A stretch of DNA of 64,000 nt from Litchfieldia sinesaloumensis (GTDB taxonomy: Bacteria; Bacillota; Bacilli; Bacillales; Bacillaceae_L), in assembly GCF_900156865.1 (NCBI RefSeq), contig NZ_LT732529.1, forward strand, positions 637,056-701,055, written 5' to 3'. The notes under the pieces are model-generated. The model ran no database searches and had not been told where the DNA came from. It saw nothing but the letters and a program-made list of their open reading frames with translations. Position numbers and translations under genes: made by a program. This document shows positions 26,396-35,713 of this stretch, in pieces; position 1 is the first letter of the stretch; each line of letters starts with the position of its first letter.

Positions 26396-27415
26396 ATGAT
26401 AAGCTATGATAAAAATAACCGGTTTGAGTTGGTTGTCTCTAATGTAAGGACAACCTCTCAAGAAGTCGATTGTTCCGGTGCATCTGTACTTATTATTCAT
26501 AATGATAAAGTAGTCACTGAAGAATATTGGGGGAAGCAATCCAATAAACCGAATGCAAGGCCTATTCAAGCAGATACCCAATTTCATGTTGCATCCGTTC
26601 GAAAAAGTTACATAGGCTTTGTCGTTGCATATGCCATAAACGAAGGTTTTATTGAGTCGATTGATGATGACATTACGAATTATCTTCCGAGTGAACAGCC
26701 AACTGAATTGATTGGAACAACAATCAGACATCTTATAACACATACACACGGGTTGAAGTTAGTTGATGGTGATGTATACCGAGAATTTGCGCCAGGTAGT
26801 AATTGGGCATATCGCGGGATTGGAGTTGACATGCTTACGCAAATTGTTAAAACAACATCAGGTCAATCAGTGGCTGAGATTGTTATGAACAAAGTACTGA
26901 AACCCTTACAATTAAAAGAGACTGGATGGTATGGAGAATTAAATGAAAAACTTGTAGAAGTGATACGAAAACCTGATAACCCACATTGGATAACAAGTAA
27001 AAGTACTACCGGTGACAAGATGAACATGTATGTATCAACTAGAGACTTAGCAAAATGGGGGTACCTACATCTGAAGAGGGGATTAGTAAATGGTCAGCAA
27101 CTACTATCAGAGAAAATTTTTGATATGACTACAACTCTTCAAAGTCCGGAAGAATTAGATACGGAACTCCCACATAATGGCTTTCTCTGGTTTGTGAAAG
27201 ATTTGTCTACGAGAAGATCAGAAATTGGAGACCTTGTACCTAAAGGTTCTTTCCAAATATTAGGGTATACGGGAGTTGCTCTATTGGTTATCCCCAAGCA
27301 TAATCTTGTCGCTGTACGTGCTTTTAATAGTTTTGGATCTCCTGAAGGATTTGATTATCTAGCTGATGTTCGAAACTTTGGTGATGCAATCATGACTTGC
27401 TTATCAAACGAGTAG
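26396..27415 (+). CDS. Serine hydrolase of the class C beta-lactamase fold
   Basis: The 339-residue protein has the beta-lactamase/DD-peptidase fold: nucleophile motif SVRK in HVASVRKSYIG (about residue 67), a tyrosine motif WAYRGIG in place of YxN, and GYTG near the C-terminus in place of HTG/KTG. HLITHTHGL is the usual ILTHTSGL-like helix. There is no signal peptide, so it acts in the cytoplasm, probably as an esterase or peptidase rather than a resistance enzyme. ATG 26396 has only a weak site (AAAGCAGTG). Confidence 0.8.
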   Translation: MISYDKNNRFELVVSNVRTTSQEVDCSGASVLIIHNDKVVTEEYWGKQSNKPNARPIQADTQFHVASVRKSYIGFVVAYAINEGFIESIDDDITNYLPSEQPTELIGTTIRHLITHTHGLKLVDGDVYREFAPGSNWAYRGIGVDMLTQIVKTTSGQSVAEIVMNKVLKPLQLKETGWYGELNEKLVEVIRKPDNPHWITSKSTTGDKMNMYVSTRDLAKWGYLHLKRGLVNGQQLLSEKIFDMTTTLQSPEELDTELPHNGFLWFVKDLSTRRSEIGDLVPKGSFQILGYTGVALLVIPKHNLVAVRAFNSFGSPEGFDYLADVRNFGDAIMTCLSNE

Positions 27416-27543
27416 CAGGAATATGGTGAGCCATGTCGAAATAGTCATATAACAACATACGGAAATGTTCATAAGGAGGCATAAGACAGTGGATAAATTA
27501 TGGATTCACTCTTCAAAATAAATAATTTTGAGGAGGAAAAGGA

Positions 27544-27954
27544 ATGGAAATCAAATATAGTACTAGTAAAAATATTAATATACAACAATTAGAAAAATTG
27601 TATACAGATGTAGAATGGTATGCGTACACACAAGATTTAGACGTTCTAAAGCAGGCGATAGAGCAGTCGTTAGAGGTTATAACTGCTTGGAATGGTGATG
27701 AATTAGTCGGGCTAATTCGCATAGTTGGAGATGGTATAACTATTATCTACATTCAAGATATTCTTGTATTACACGCGTATCAAAATCAAGGAATTGCTAC
27801 TCAACTTATGCAGCGGGTTTTGGAAAAATATAATAACGTTCGTCAAAAAGTGTTATTAACAGAAGAAGCTCCCGATGTAAGACATTTCTATGAAAAGAAT
27901 GGCTTTGAGTCATGTGATCAGGGTTCTTTGGTCGCATTTGCGAAATTAAGGTAG
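27544..27954 (+). CDS. GNAT-family N-acetyltransferase
   Basis: ATG 27544 follows GAGGAGGAAAAGGA. The 136-residue protein has the GNAT core: GDELVGLIRIVGDG (strands 2-3), YIQDILVLHAYQNQGIATQL with the acetyl-CoA loop QNQGIA, and APDVRHFYEKNGFE near the end. It is intact, unlike the fragment at 18471. The substrate is unknown; close relatives are annotated as small-molecule or protein acetyltransferases. A terminator follows. Confidence 0.85.
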   Translation: MEIKYSTSKNINIQQLEKLYTDVEWYAYTQDLDVLKQAIEQSLEVITAWNGDELVGLIRIVGDGITIIYIQDILVLHAYQNQGIATQLMQRVLEKYNNVRQKVLLTEEAPDVRHFYEKNGFESCDQGSLVAFAKLR

Positions 27955-27960
27955 TTTTAG

Positions 27961-27997
27961 AAAACGTTGCATTACTCTTAGTTGTGCAACGTTTTTT
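27961..27997 (+). terminator. Rho-independent terminator
   Basis: AAAACGTTGCA / TGCAACGTTTT form an 11-base stem followed by a T run. Confidence 0.8.
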
Positions 27998-28043
27998 GTT
28001 GGGAAAGTAATCTACAAGAATGTAAGAAAGGAATGAGGGTTAT

Positions 28044-28718
28044 TTGAGTAAGTATAAGGCAGTTCTGTTTGATTTAGACGATACTTTACTAGATAGGAAT
28101 CAGGCAGTTGATCATATGTTTTTACTCATTTTAGAAAAGTGTTATATGAATGTTAACCAATCGGTTCGAGTTGATATGTTACATAGATTCAAAGATTACG
28201 ATAAAAGAAGCTATGGTCATAGAGATAAATCCAACGTATTGGACTCGTTTTTTAACGATTTCCCACCATTATACAGATTGCCGCGGCATGAGATTCAAGA
28301 TTTCTGGAATACTCATTTTCCTCATTGTTTTTCTATTGACCAAAGTACGTTAAATATTCTAAATATGATAAAGAAGCAAGTTAAAGTTGCAATTGTCACG
28401 AATGGCTCCTCTCAGAGGCAAAAAGCAAAAATAATGAACACTGACTTAAATAGTTATGTTGATGTAATCATTATTTCTGAAGAAGTGGGTTATTGTAAAC
28501 CAGACAAGCGCATATTTGAGTTAGCCTTAAATAAGCTGAATGTGGAACCGGAAGATGCTTTATTTGTTGGAGATGATTTAGAAAAGGATATTGTCGGTTG
28601 TCAAAATGCCAGTATAAAGGGTATCTGGTACAATCCTCAAATGAGTAATAATGATACCGAAATCAAACCAGATGCAGAGGTTGATTCTCTTGGAAATTTA
28701 GTAGAGTATTTTACATAG
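28044..28718 (+). CDS. HAD-superfamily hydrolase (subfamily IA)
   Basis: TTG 28044 follows AAGGAATGAGGG. The 224-residue protein has all four HAD motifs: nucleophile LFDLDDTLLD, motif II IVTNGSS, motif III Lys in CKPDKRIFELALNKL, and motif IV FVGDDLEKDIVGC. A helical cap lies between motifs I and II. Such enzymes dephosphorylate small phosphate esters in the cytoplasm; the substrate cannot be predicted. A small membrane protein gene follows 34 bases downstream. Confidence 0.88.
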   Translation: MSKYKAVLFDLDDTLLDRNQAVDHMFLLILEKCYMNVNQSVRVDMLHRFKDYDKRSYGHRDKSNVLDSFFNDFPPLYRLPRHEIQDFWNTHFPHCFSIDQSTLNILNMIKKQVKVAIVTNGSSQRQKAKIMNTDLNSYVDVIIISEEVGYCKPDKRIFELALNKLNVEPEDALFVGDDLEKDIVGCQNASIKGIWYNPQMSNNDTEIKPDAEVDSLGNLVEYFT

Positions 28719-28752
28719 AAAATTTAATGATCGTATTCCTGGGGGAGATATA

Positions 28753-28932
28753 ATGTTAGTGGTTTTTGTTTTTTTTACACCAATAATTGCAGCAATATTT
28801 TTTGCGAACTGCATTTCAATTTTGAAGAAGGTGAAAGCGGGAAAAGATGTTCATAATCAAACTATTTTGGGTTCTTTGATGTTTGGATTTATCGTGCTTT
28901 CAATTGTTTGGTCTGTGCTATTTTCAAGTTAA
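28753..28932 (+). CDS. Small hypothetical membrane protein (59 aa)
   Basis: ATG 28753 follows CTGGGGGAGATATA. The product has an N-terminal hydrophobic segment (MLVVFVFFTPIIAAIFFANC), a basic loop (KKVKAGKDVHNQ) and a second hydrophobic segment to the end. No family was recognised. It is probably co-transcribed with the HAD gene and is closed by the bidirectional terminator at 28962-28996. Confidence 0.6.
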   Translation: MLVVFVFFTPIIAAIFFANCISILKKVKAGKDVHNQTILGSLMFGFIVLSIVWSVLFSS

Positions 28933-28961
28933 CGTTCAACCGATTGTTTTGTTAATTGTCA

Positions 28962-28996
28962 AAGTGGCATCCGAATAGCTATTCAGGATGCCACTT
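28962..28996. terminator. Bidirectional hairpin terminator
   Basis: AAGTGGCATCC / GGATGCCACTT is a perfect 11-base stem between convergent genes (small membrane protein and Lrp). Confidence 0.65.
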
Positions 28997-29064
28997 GCCT
29001 ACCAAATTATCACGGTCAGAGGGTTTATCTTGTAATTAACAAAAAAACTAAACCTCAAATATAG

Positions 29065-29505
29065 TTAACCTTCAAGTCCATCTTTGCTTACTGGTTTAAA
29101 TTCGACAACATCAGTTAATTTTATTAAGGTAGTCGGTTCTCCGTAAGGTAGTGTAGCATCAATAAATTCCTCAAGTATTTTCACTGATTCCGTTACTACT
29201 TTTACTAGATAACTATATTGACCTGCCAATCGGTGGCATTCCACTACTACCGGATGTTCTTTGCAAAAACTTCTAAACTTCTTCCCTTGTTTCGTATCGA
29301 ATAAAATAAATGCTATTACAGTTTTATTTAGTTTTTCAGGGTCGATGATAGCCCTATATCCTTGTATAACTTCTTTATCCTCAAGTTTCTTTACTCTTTC
29401 GGTAGTTGCGGGTGTTGAAAGTCCAATCTTCTTTCCTAATTCAGTCATTGATATTCGAGCATTGTGTTGAAGATGTGTAAGAATGCTTTGATCTATTTCA
29501 TCCAT
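29065..29505 (-). CDS. Lrp/AsnC-family transcriptional regulator
   Basis: ATG 29505 follows AAAGGTGGAGTT; a longer frame upstream has no site. The 146-residue protein has the N-terminal HTH (MDEIDQSILTHLQHNARISM, LGKKIGLSTPATTERVKKLE) and the C-terminal RAM/AsnC ligand domain (VVVECHRLAGQYSYLVKVV). Family members form octameric rings that respond to amino acids and often control transport or degradation genes. It is divergent from a GNAT gene 173 bases away, the natural target to test. Confidence 0.9.
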   Translation of the reverse strand: MDEIDQSILTHLQHNARISMTELGKKIGLSTPATTERVKKLEDKEVIQGYRAIIDPEKLNKTVIAFILFDTKQGKKFRSFCKEHPVVVECHRLAGQYSYLVKVVTESVKILEEFIDATLPYGEPTTLIKLTDVVEFKPVSKDGLEG

Positions 29506-29678
29506 TTTAACTCCACCTTTACTTAAAAAATTTAGGAATATATATATAAGAAACATATTAAATGAAGTGAATCTTGTGAAAAACAATAAATTAAGTATGT
29601 AATAAGAATTATATACCAGATAAAATTGTAATCAATAAAGTTTATAACACCATATTATCCAGTGAGGAGAGAGTTTAT

Positions 29679-30125
29679 ATGGAAATATACCAAGCTAGTA
29701 TTGAAGATATTGAAGGGTTATCAAATTTATTTAATATGTATCGTATGTTTTATCAACAAACATCAGATCTAGAAGGTGCCAAAACTTACATGAAAAATCG
29801 TATAGTAAACAAGGATTCTATTATTTTCGTTGCTAAAAATAAACACGAGTACTTAGGATTTGCTCAACTTTATCCCACTTTTTCATCAATATCCATGAAA
29901 AGAGCATGGATATTAAATGACTTGTATATCGATGAAAAGTACAGGAACCAAGGAATAGGAGAAATGCTACTACATAAAGTAAAAGATTTTGGAATTAGTA
30001 CAGGTGCTAAAAGTATTAGCTTGGAGACCGCACCAGATAATTATGTTGCTCAAAGGTTATATGAAAAAAATGGTTACAAAAAGGAATCACATTTTTATCA
30101 TTATGAATTGGACCTAGCAGAGTAG
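29679..30125 (+). CDS. GNAT-family N-acetyltransferase
   Basis: ATG 29679 follows GTGAGGAGAGAG. The 148-residue protein begins YQASIEDIEGLSNLFNMYRMFY and has the acetyl-CoA loop YRNQGIGEMLL, preceded by WILNDLYIDEKY, and a C-terminal DNYVAQRLYEKNGYKKE. The pattern is like spermidine or amino-acid acetyltransferases of Bacillus, but the substrate is not defined. It is divergent from the Lrp-family gene, which may regulate it. Confidence 0.85.
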   Translation: MEIYQASIEDIEGLSNLFNMYRMFYQQTSDLEGAKTYMKNRIVNKDSIIFVAKNKHEYLGFAQLYPTFSSISMKRAWILNDLYIDEKYRNQGIGEMLLHKVKDFGISTGAKSISLETAPDNYVAQRLYEKNGYKKESHFYHYELDLAE

Positions 30126-30146
30126 CCTTTATACTTATAAATTTTA

Positions 30147-30182
30147 AGGAGTGATTATCCAATAAGGGTAGTCGCTCTATTT
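30147..30182 (+). terminator. Probable terminator
   Basis: GAGTGATTATCC and GGGTAGTCGCTC pair with three wobbles and are followed by TATTTCTATTT. Confidence 0.5.
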
Positions 30183-30309
30183 CTATTTATAATAGTTTCC
30201 ATACAATTCACCTTCATAATCCATAAGTACTAAAAAAGCACTATTTATCCGAAAAAATACATTTTAGAAAATGATTGGTACAAAATACCACCTTGAGGGA
30301 GGTAGAAAG

Positions 30310-31923
30310 ATGCCGTCATTTTTTAAAAAGAACCCAAAACATCATCATGAAGTCTCCTTACCTGAGAGTGAAATTATAGAGTCAAAGCAAAAGAATATAA
30401 GCATCGATGCGGAACAAACAGCAAAAGAGGTTACGCAGATTTTCCAAAAGGATTTCGATTTTTCAACAAGAAGGTTTCATCTATTTGGTGAAACCCTGGC
30501 AGTTGTCCTTTATATGAGTAGCTTAGTTGATCAAGAAAAATTGGACAGAGATATTATTAAGCCTCTTCAAGAAACTAGACTCACTGACTCCTATATTAAA
30601 TCCAAACTCAACACAAATAGTCTCACGTCGTCCCTACTTGAAGAAGTGCTCTATCATTGCTCAGGAGTATCTGAGTCAAGACTTTCATCTATATTATCGG
30701 GTTTATTAAGGGGACAATGTGTCGTTATCATCGAAGGGTCCAAACAAGCTCTCCTTCTTGACGCATTCAAACCTGAAAAGCGTAGTCTTACACAACCTGA
30801 GACTGAGAGAGTAGTGAGAGGTTCTCGTGATGGCTTTATAGAACAAATCATGACAAATGTATCTCTACTTCGTTATCGCTTGCCTGTCCCTGAGTTCAGA
30901 GTCGAGCAAACAGAAGTGGGTAGACGCACAAAAACAAGAGTAGGCATTTGTTATATGGAGGATATCGTAAACAAAGAGTTATTGAATGAGGTGAAAAAAA
31001 GGTTAAACAAGATTGACATTGACCGTATATTGGATGCCGGATATATTGAACAGTTTATTGAGGATAACCCTAGATCTCCGTTTCCGCAGGTGCAAAATAC
31101 GGAACGGCCAGATAAAGCCGTAGGAAATTTATTAGAAGGTAGAATTGTTTTACTTGTAGACGGTTCCCCGTTTGTTTTGATTGTTCCTGCGGTATTTAAC
31201 CAATTCTATCAAACGAGTGAAGATTATAATGAAAGATTTTTGATTACTAGTGCAATTCGTTTGATTCGTTTTATGTCTCTTATTTTTTCCTTAACATTTT
31301 CGGCCTTCTATGTAACAGTCCTTTCGTACCATCCAGAGATGATTCCGGCAAAATTTGTTGTTGCTGCTTCAAGCGGTCGTGCTGGGGTCCCTTTCCCCGT
31401 GTTTATTGAGGTATTAGTCATGGAGTTGGCGATGGAAATCTTACGTGAAGCAACCGTTCGAATGCCCCAACAGGTGGGTGGAGCGCTTTCTATTGTAGGG
31501 GTACTTGTTATTGGACAAGCAGCTGTTATGGCTGGCTTCGTTAGCCCAATAACAGTTGTCATAATTGCATTATCAACTATCGGTTCGTTTGCAACACCCT
31601 CATATAATGCAGCAACAGCTTTTCGGATGCTACGTTTCCCCCTAATCCTTTTCGCTGGAACCTTCGGCTTACTAGGATTAGCATTTGGGATTATACTCAT
31701 CATCAATCATATGTTATCATTGCGTTCCTTTGGCGTTCCTTATATGGCACCTGTGGCTCCAGGGAATTTTAAAGGAATGAAGGATTCATTTATTCGTGCC
31801 CCACTACGTTGGTTGAAAAATCGTCCGGATGAGGTAAAACCGGAAGATAAGAAAAGGATAGATTTGAAAAAGGAAAGGGTACCAACGCCGAGGATTAAAG
31901 AAGGTGACAATAACAATGGATAA
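30310..31923 (+). CDS. Spore germination protein, GerA family A subunit
   Basis: ATG 30310 follows GAGGGAGGTAGAAAG. The 537-residue protein has the hydrophilic N-terminal GerAN region (about residues 40-270), then the membrane part with the conserved phrases NLLEGRIVLLVDGSPFVLIVPAVF-like (here split across 273-300), FSAFYVTVLSYHPEMIP and PQQVGGALSIVGVLVIGQAAV. With the next two genes it forms a germinant receptor of the inner spore membrane that senses nutrients such as amino acids and triggers ion release. The charged N-terminus carries HHH. Expression should be forespore-specific, though no promoter was assigned. Confidence 0.93.
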   Translation: MPSFFKKNPKHHHEVSLPESEIIESKQKNISIDAEQTAKEVTQIFQKDFDFSTRRFHLFGETLAVVLYMSSLVDQEKLDRDIIKPLQETRLTDSYIKSKLNTNSLTSSLLEEVLYHCSGVSESRLSSILSGLLRGQCVVIIEGSKQALLLDAFKPEKRSLTQPETERVVRGSRDGFIEQIMTNVSLLRYRLPVPEFRVEQTEVGRRTKTRVGICYMEDIVNKELLNEVKKRLNKIDIDRILDAGYIEQFIEDNPRSPFPQVQNTERPDKAVGNLLEGRIVLLVDGSPFVLIVPAVFNQFYQTSEDYNERFLITSAIRLIRFMSLIFSLTFSAFYVTVLSYHPEMIPAKFVVAASSGRAGVPFPVFIEVLVMELAMEILREATVRMPQQVGGALSIVGVLVIGQAAVMAGFVSPITVVIIALSTIGSFATPSYNAATAFRMLRFPLILFAGTFGLLGLAFGIILIINHMLSLRSFGVPYMAPVAPGNFKGMKDSFIRAPLRWLKNRPDEVKPEDKKRIDLKKERVPTPRIKEGDNNNG

Positions 31924-33019
31924 GCAACGAGAAAAAATAACAGTTGTTCAGTTTGCATTTATCGTCGTCAGCACCATTCTTGGAGTTGCAATGCTTGCTT
32001 TACCGAGATTTGTCGTTAGAGAGGCAGGAATTGGCGCTCCATTTGCAAGTTTCATTGGTGTCGGTTTAGCTTTCATTGGTCTATTAGGAGTTGTGTATTT
32101 AGGAAAAAGATTTCCGAAACATACACTAATACGATACAACGAAATCCTCCTAGGAAAGTCTTTAGGCCGTGTTTTTAGTATCCTTATCATTCTATTCTTT
32201 ACGTTAAACATGGGGCTAGAAACACGACAATTTGCTGAGGTTGTAGCAGGCGCTTTACTTCCAAATACACCCATTCAAATTGTAATCTTTATGATGATAT
32301 TTTTGTGTTTAACTACTGGGTTTCAAAGTGTTTCAACCTTTGCGCATATTCATTTTTTCTATATGCCGTTAATCATTTTTCCATTAGGACTAGTCTTACT
32401 TCCGGCGATTGGCGATATTGAAATTTATCACATTACACCCATTCTAGGAAATGACCCAACATGGAGAGAGTTTTTACGTGGAAGCCTTGTGGTGACACAA
32501 TCAATGTTAAGCTTTTTCATTATTTCAATGGTTATACCATATATGAAACAACCAGAAAAATGTGTTAAAGGTGGAGTCTTGGGATTTCTAATAGCCGGCA
32601 TATTTGTCGTGTTTATTTTATTCATGACAGTCGGAGTATTTGGGGACGTGGAAATTCTAGAAATGATTTGGCCGACATTAATTCTTGGAAGAATGGTGAC
32701 AGTTCCAGGAGAAATTTTAGCAAGGGTAGATGCAATTTTGGTCATATCCTGGATATATGGTGTATTTACAACACTTTTATCCCACTATTTCCTTATTGTT
32801 CGCGGAATAGGGGAGTTATTTCGCTATTACAATTATCGGGTGATCGCAATTGCTGGATCCCCCATTCTTTTTTGTATTGCGATATTTCCACAGAATATTT
32901 ATCAATTGTATGAATATTTAATGGCTGTAACCTTAACGGGACTTCCTTTAACGATTATATACCCAGTGATACTTTTGGCAATTGCAAGGCTAAGGAAAAA
33001 AGGAGGCATCTCTGTATGA
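31916..33019 (+). CDS. Spore germination protein, GerA family B subunit (permease-like)
   Basis: ATG 31916 is preferred (AAAGAAGG upstream); GTG 31904 is also in frame. The start overlaps the end of the A-subunit gene. The 367-residue protein has ten transmembrane segments of the APC-superfamily type, beginning VQFAFIVVSTILGVAMLALP, with the B-subunit phrases GLETRQFAEVV and LVVTQSMLSFF. In germinant receptors this subunit binds the nutrient. Its stop overlaps the C-subunit start. Confidence 0.92.
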   Translation: MDKQREKITVVQFAFIVVSTILGVAMLALPRFVVREAGIGAPFASFIGVGLAFIGLLGVVYLGKRFPKHTLIRYNEILLGKSLGRVFSILIILFFTLNMGLETRQFAEVVAGALLPNTPIQIVIFMMIFLCLTTGFQSVSTFAHIHFFYMPLIIFPLGLVLLPAIGDIEIYHITPILGNDPTWREFLRGSLVVTQSMLSFFIISMVIPYMKQPEKCVKGGVLGFLIAGIFVVFILFMTVGVFGDVEILEMIWPTLILGRMVTVPGEILARVDAILVISWIYGVFTTLLSHYFLIVRGIGELFRYYNYRVIAIAGSPILFCIAIFPQNIYQLYEYLMAVTLTGLPLTIIYPVILLAIARLRKKGGISV

Positions 33020-34209
33020 AAATGATACGACTAATCATGTATCTACTCATATCTATGCTTATTTTAACAGGATGCTGGGATAGGTACGAACTAGAAGATC
33101 GTGCAAATATACTCGCACTTGCGATTGATCTTGCAGAAGGAGATGATGAAGCCGAAGTAACCCATCGTGAAGGAGATTTTCCAGGAGGGAAAAAAGGTGT
33201 TTTGTATAAGGTTACTGCTCAAGTTGCATTGCCGGGGAAAATCAAGCTCGGCCCTGAAGGAGGTGGAGGGGAAGGATCAGAAAAAACAGCGTGGTTGCTA
33301 GAAACCTATGGTCATACGATAAAAGATGCCATGTCTAACCTTCAGCAACAGCTTGCTGAAAAGCTGTACCTCGGTCATCTACAGATTATCGTGGTATCTG
33401 ATGAAGTTGCAAAAAAAGGTGTTAGCGATATAAGTGAATTTTTTAAGCGTGATTATGAAGTGCGAAGAACGGCATGGATGGCGATTAATAAAAAGGATGC
33501 AGCAAAAGTGTTGCGAACAGCACCACCCCTAGAAACGGTACCTGCACTTTACTTGGGTGATACATTAGATAATGCCGTTCGTTTCGGAAAGTTACCCAGG
33601 GAATATCTTGGGGACTTTTGGGTAGATGTTTCAGATAAAGGAATTGACCCTATTTTGCCGGGGATAAAAGTGATTAACAATGACCGAATCCTGATTGATG
33701 GACTTGCCTTTTTTCGTGGTGAAAAAATGATGGGGCTAACATCTCCAATTGAGATTGGGGCCTTTATGGATATGAAGGAGAAAGATTCTGGTGGTTATCC
33801 TTTTAGCGTCTCGTTAGATGATAAAAGTGTTTACGTGATTCAAGGACAAGAACGAAGCTCTAAAATAAAAGTGAATATAGAAAATGGAACTCCAAGCGCG
33901 ACAATTGATGTAAAAATTGATGCAAATTTAGAAGAAGCCATTGATGTTACCGTAAGTGGTGACAAAATCAAGCAGATAGAGAAGGCTGCAAATAAAAAAA
34001 TGGAAGAAGTTAGTAGTGAGCTACTTAAGCAGTTACAGGAGCAAGGCTCTGATGTATTAGGGTTAGGTGCAAGGGTTAGAGCCAAATTTGGTACGTATTG
34101 GGACGAGGAAGTAAAAACCGATGAAGTATGGTCGGAAATCTACAAAGACATGAAAGTTAAGGTGACATTTGATTACTCCATTAGACGGACTGGAATGAAT
34201 TGGGAGTAG
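33016..34209 (+). CDS. Spore germination lipoprotein, GerA family C subunit
   Basis: ATG 33016 follows GGAGGCATCTC and overlaps the previous stop. The 397-residue protein has a lipoprotein signal with lipobox LTGC followed by WDRYELEDRANILALAIDL, the standard GerC start. The remaining three domains include TYGHTIKDAMSNLQQQLAEKLYLGHLQI and the C-terminal FGTYWDEEVKTDEVWSE. The lipid anchor fixes the receptor to the outer face of the inner spore membrane. A glycine-rich stretch, GPEGGGGEGSEKT, interrupts domain 1. No D-subunit gene follows. Confidence 0.92.
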   Translation: MKMIRLIMYLLISMLILTGCWDRYELEDRANILALAIDLAEGDDEAEVTHREGDFPGGKKGVLYKVTAQVALPGKIKLGPEGGGGEGSEKTAWLLETYGHTIKDAMSNLQQQLAEKLYLGHLQIIVVSDEVAKKGVSDISEFFKRDYEVRRTAWMAINKKDAAKVLRTAPPLETVPALYLGDTLDNAVRFGKLPREYLGDFWVDVSDKGIDPILPGIKVINNDRILIDGLAFFRGEKMMGLTSPIEIGAFMDMKEKDSGGYPFSVSLDDKSVYVIQGQERSSKIKVNIENGTPSATIDVKIDANLEEAIDVTVSGDKIKQIEKAANKKMEEVSSELLKQLQEQGSDVLGLGARVRAKFGTYWDEEVKTDEVWSEIYKDMKVKVTFDYSIRRTGMNWE

Positions 34210-34270
34210 GTAATTGTGAAAAGACAATTAATTGTTGTCTTATTGTTTGAATACTGAAAAACGAGCGGAT

Positions 34271-34304
34271 AGAATGTTGATTATTTAACTATAATCAACA
34301 TTCT
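34271..34304. terminator. Hairpin after the ger operon
   Basis: AGAATGTTGATTA / TAATCAACATTCT is a perfect 13-base inverted repeat. It lacks a strong T run, so it could be a terminator or a regulatory site for the next gene. Confidence 0.5.
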
Positions 34305-34457
34305 AGTTGAAGTTAAAACGCGTTAAATGCTTCATTAAACTGTAGCTGAACTACCTGTTTATTTCACAACAAAAATAAGTTGGTTAAAAAGTGAAACTTT
34401 TCCCAATTATTATTCGTAGATACTATTATCAAATAATTTTCACAGGTAGGTACAAAT

Positions 34458-35009
34458 ATGTTAGAAAAAATTGATAAAGCATATTGGGTTGTATTATTGA
34501 TTATTAGTTTAATAGTTGGTATTATTTTAGGTTTTATCGGACCTAATATGATTCATCACATATTGTTTAAACACGGAGAAACATTTTATGTGTTAACCCC
34601 TTTTCTATCAAACATTCTAATGCTGGTTGCAGTCGGATGTTTCGTTTTGTTCTGCATCGGTATGCTATTTGAAAAGAAAAAATGGAATTATACAGGGTTA
34701 GGATTCTTGGTGATTTCTATTTTAATATCTTACTTTGCAAATTTCGGAAACTATACTCTTTTTTCAGAACAGGACATCACTTTTAAGAAAATGCTTACAA
34801 AAGAAGTATACCATTGGAAGGATATCCAAGAAGCATCCTTAATCGAAGAGTATATTAAAAAAGGAAATACAACGGTAGGAGGCAATAAACAGTTTTACTT
34901 TACCTTCACTAATAACAAAGAAGTAGAATTAGAAATTCCCGACAGGAATATTGCAAATAAAATTAAACATAAACTTGCTGAATTTGATATTGACTTAAAA
35001 ACTGAATAA
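34458..35009 (+). CDS. Hypothetical membrane protein (183 aa)
   Basis: ATG 34458 follows CACAGGTAGGTAC. Three transmembrane segments occur in the first 95 residues (about 9-30, 45-68 and 76-95); the last 85 residues are a soluble domain with WKDIQEASLIEEYIKKG and a beta-rich end, KQFYFTFTNNKEVELEIPD. The layout resembles small Bacillus proteins with a PH-like cytoplasmic domain, but I could not assign a family. It stands alone. Confidence 0.6.
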   Translation: MLEKIDKAYWVVLLIISLIVGIILGFIGPNMIHHILFKHGETFYVLTPFLSNILMLVAVGCFVLFCIGMLFEKKKWNYTGLGFLVISILISYFANFGNYTLFSEQDITFKKMLTKEVYHWKDIQEASLIEEYIKKGNTTVGGNKQFYFTFTNNKEVELEIPDRNIANKIKHKLAEFDIDLKTE

Positions 35010-35100
35010 TTTCTTATTGTAAATGGACCGCTTCAACACCTCTACACATGAATAAGTGATTGTTTAGAGGGGAGTATAAACCTAAAAAGAGGTGATGAAA

Positions 35101-35589
35101 ATGTCTAATATGATGAAACAAGAAGAAATTGAAACATTACGAGAGTTAATTAAAGATGTAGACACTGCCATGTTTACTACGGCTACTGAAGAAGGGCTCG
35201 TTTCTCGTCCCATGAAAACACAAGAAGTAGAGTTTGATGGTGACCTTTGGTTTTTCACTAAAAAAGAGACGGATAAATATGAAGAAATCATACATAATCA
35301 AAATGTGAATGTGGCCTATGTAGGTAAATCTTATGTTTCGGTTCGCGGAATAGCGGAAATCGTTGAGGATATAGGCAAGAAAAAGGAATTTTGGAGCAAA
35401 GCACATGAGAAGTTTATGCAAACTTCCTATGATGATCCTAACGTTATCTTGATAAAGGTAAAGGTCGACGCAGCTGAATACTGGGAACAAGGTAATTTCA
35501 TAAAGAACATGCTCTTCTACTATAAACGAATGACAGGGCAAAGTGCTAAATCGTTAGATATGAATGAAACAATCGAATTGAATCATTAA
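35101..35589 (+). CDS. Pyridoxamine 5'-phosphate oxidase-fold general stress protein
   Basis: ATG 35101 is seven bases after AGAGGTG; an in-frame GTG at 35092 overlaps that site. The 162-residue protein matches the general stress protein 26/YdaG group: DTAMFTTATEEGLVSRPMKTQ (flavin-binding first strands), GDLWFFTKKETDKYEEI, VAYVGKSYVSVRGIAEIVED and AEYWEQGNF. These proteins bind flavin or F420-type cofactors with a split barrel and are often sigma-B controlled; the reaction is unknown. Confidence 0.85.
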   Translation: MSNMMKQEEIETLRELIKDVDTAMFTTATEEGLVSRPMKTQEVEFDGDLWFFTKKETDKYEEIIHNQNVNVAYVGKSYVSVRGIAEIVEDIGKKKEFWSKAHEKFMQTSYDDPNVILIKVKVDAAEYWEQGNFIKNMLFYYKRMTGQSAKSLDMNETIELNH

Positions 35590-35594
35590 CAACC

Positions 35595-35632
35595 AAAATG
35601 GATTGTCCAGTCAGAGGACAATCCATTTCATC
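35595..35632 (+). terminator. Rho-independent terminator
   Basis: AATGGATTGTCC / GGACAATCCATT is a perfect 12-base stem followed by TCATCGTT. Confidence 0.7.
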
Positions 35633-35713
35633 GTTATAAGCAGCATTAATTCCTTCGTAGATTAACTTCTTTTCGCTAGACAACTCATTATCTAACTTGA
35701 GCGGTGTTCTAGT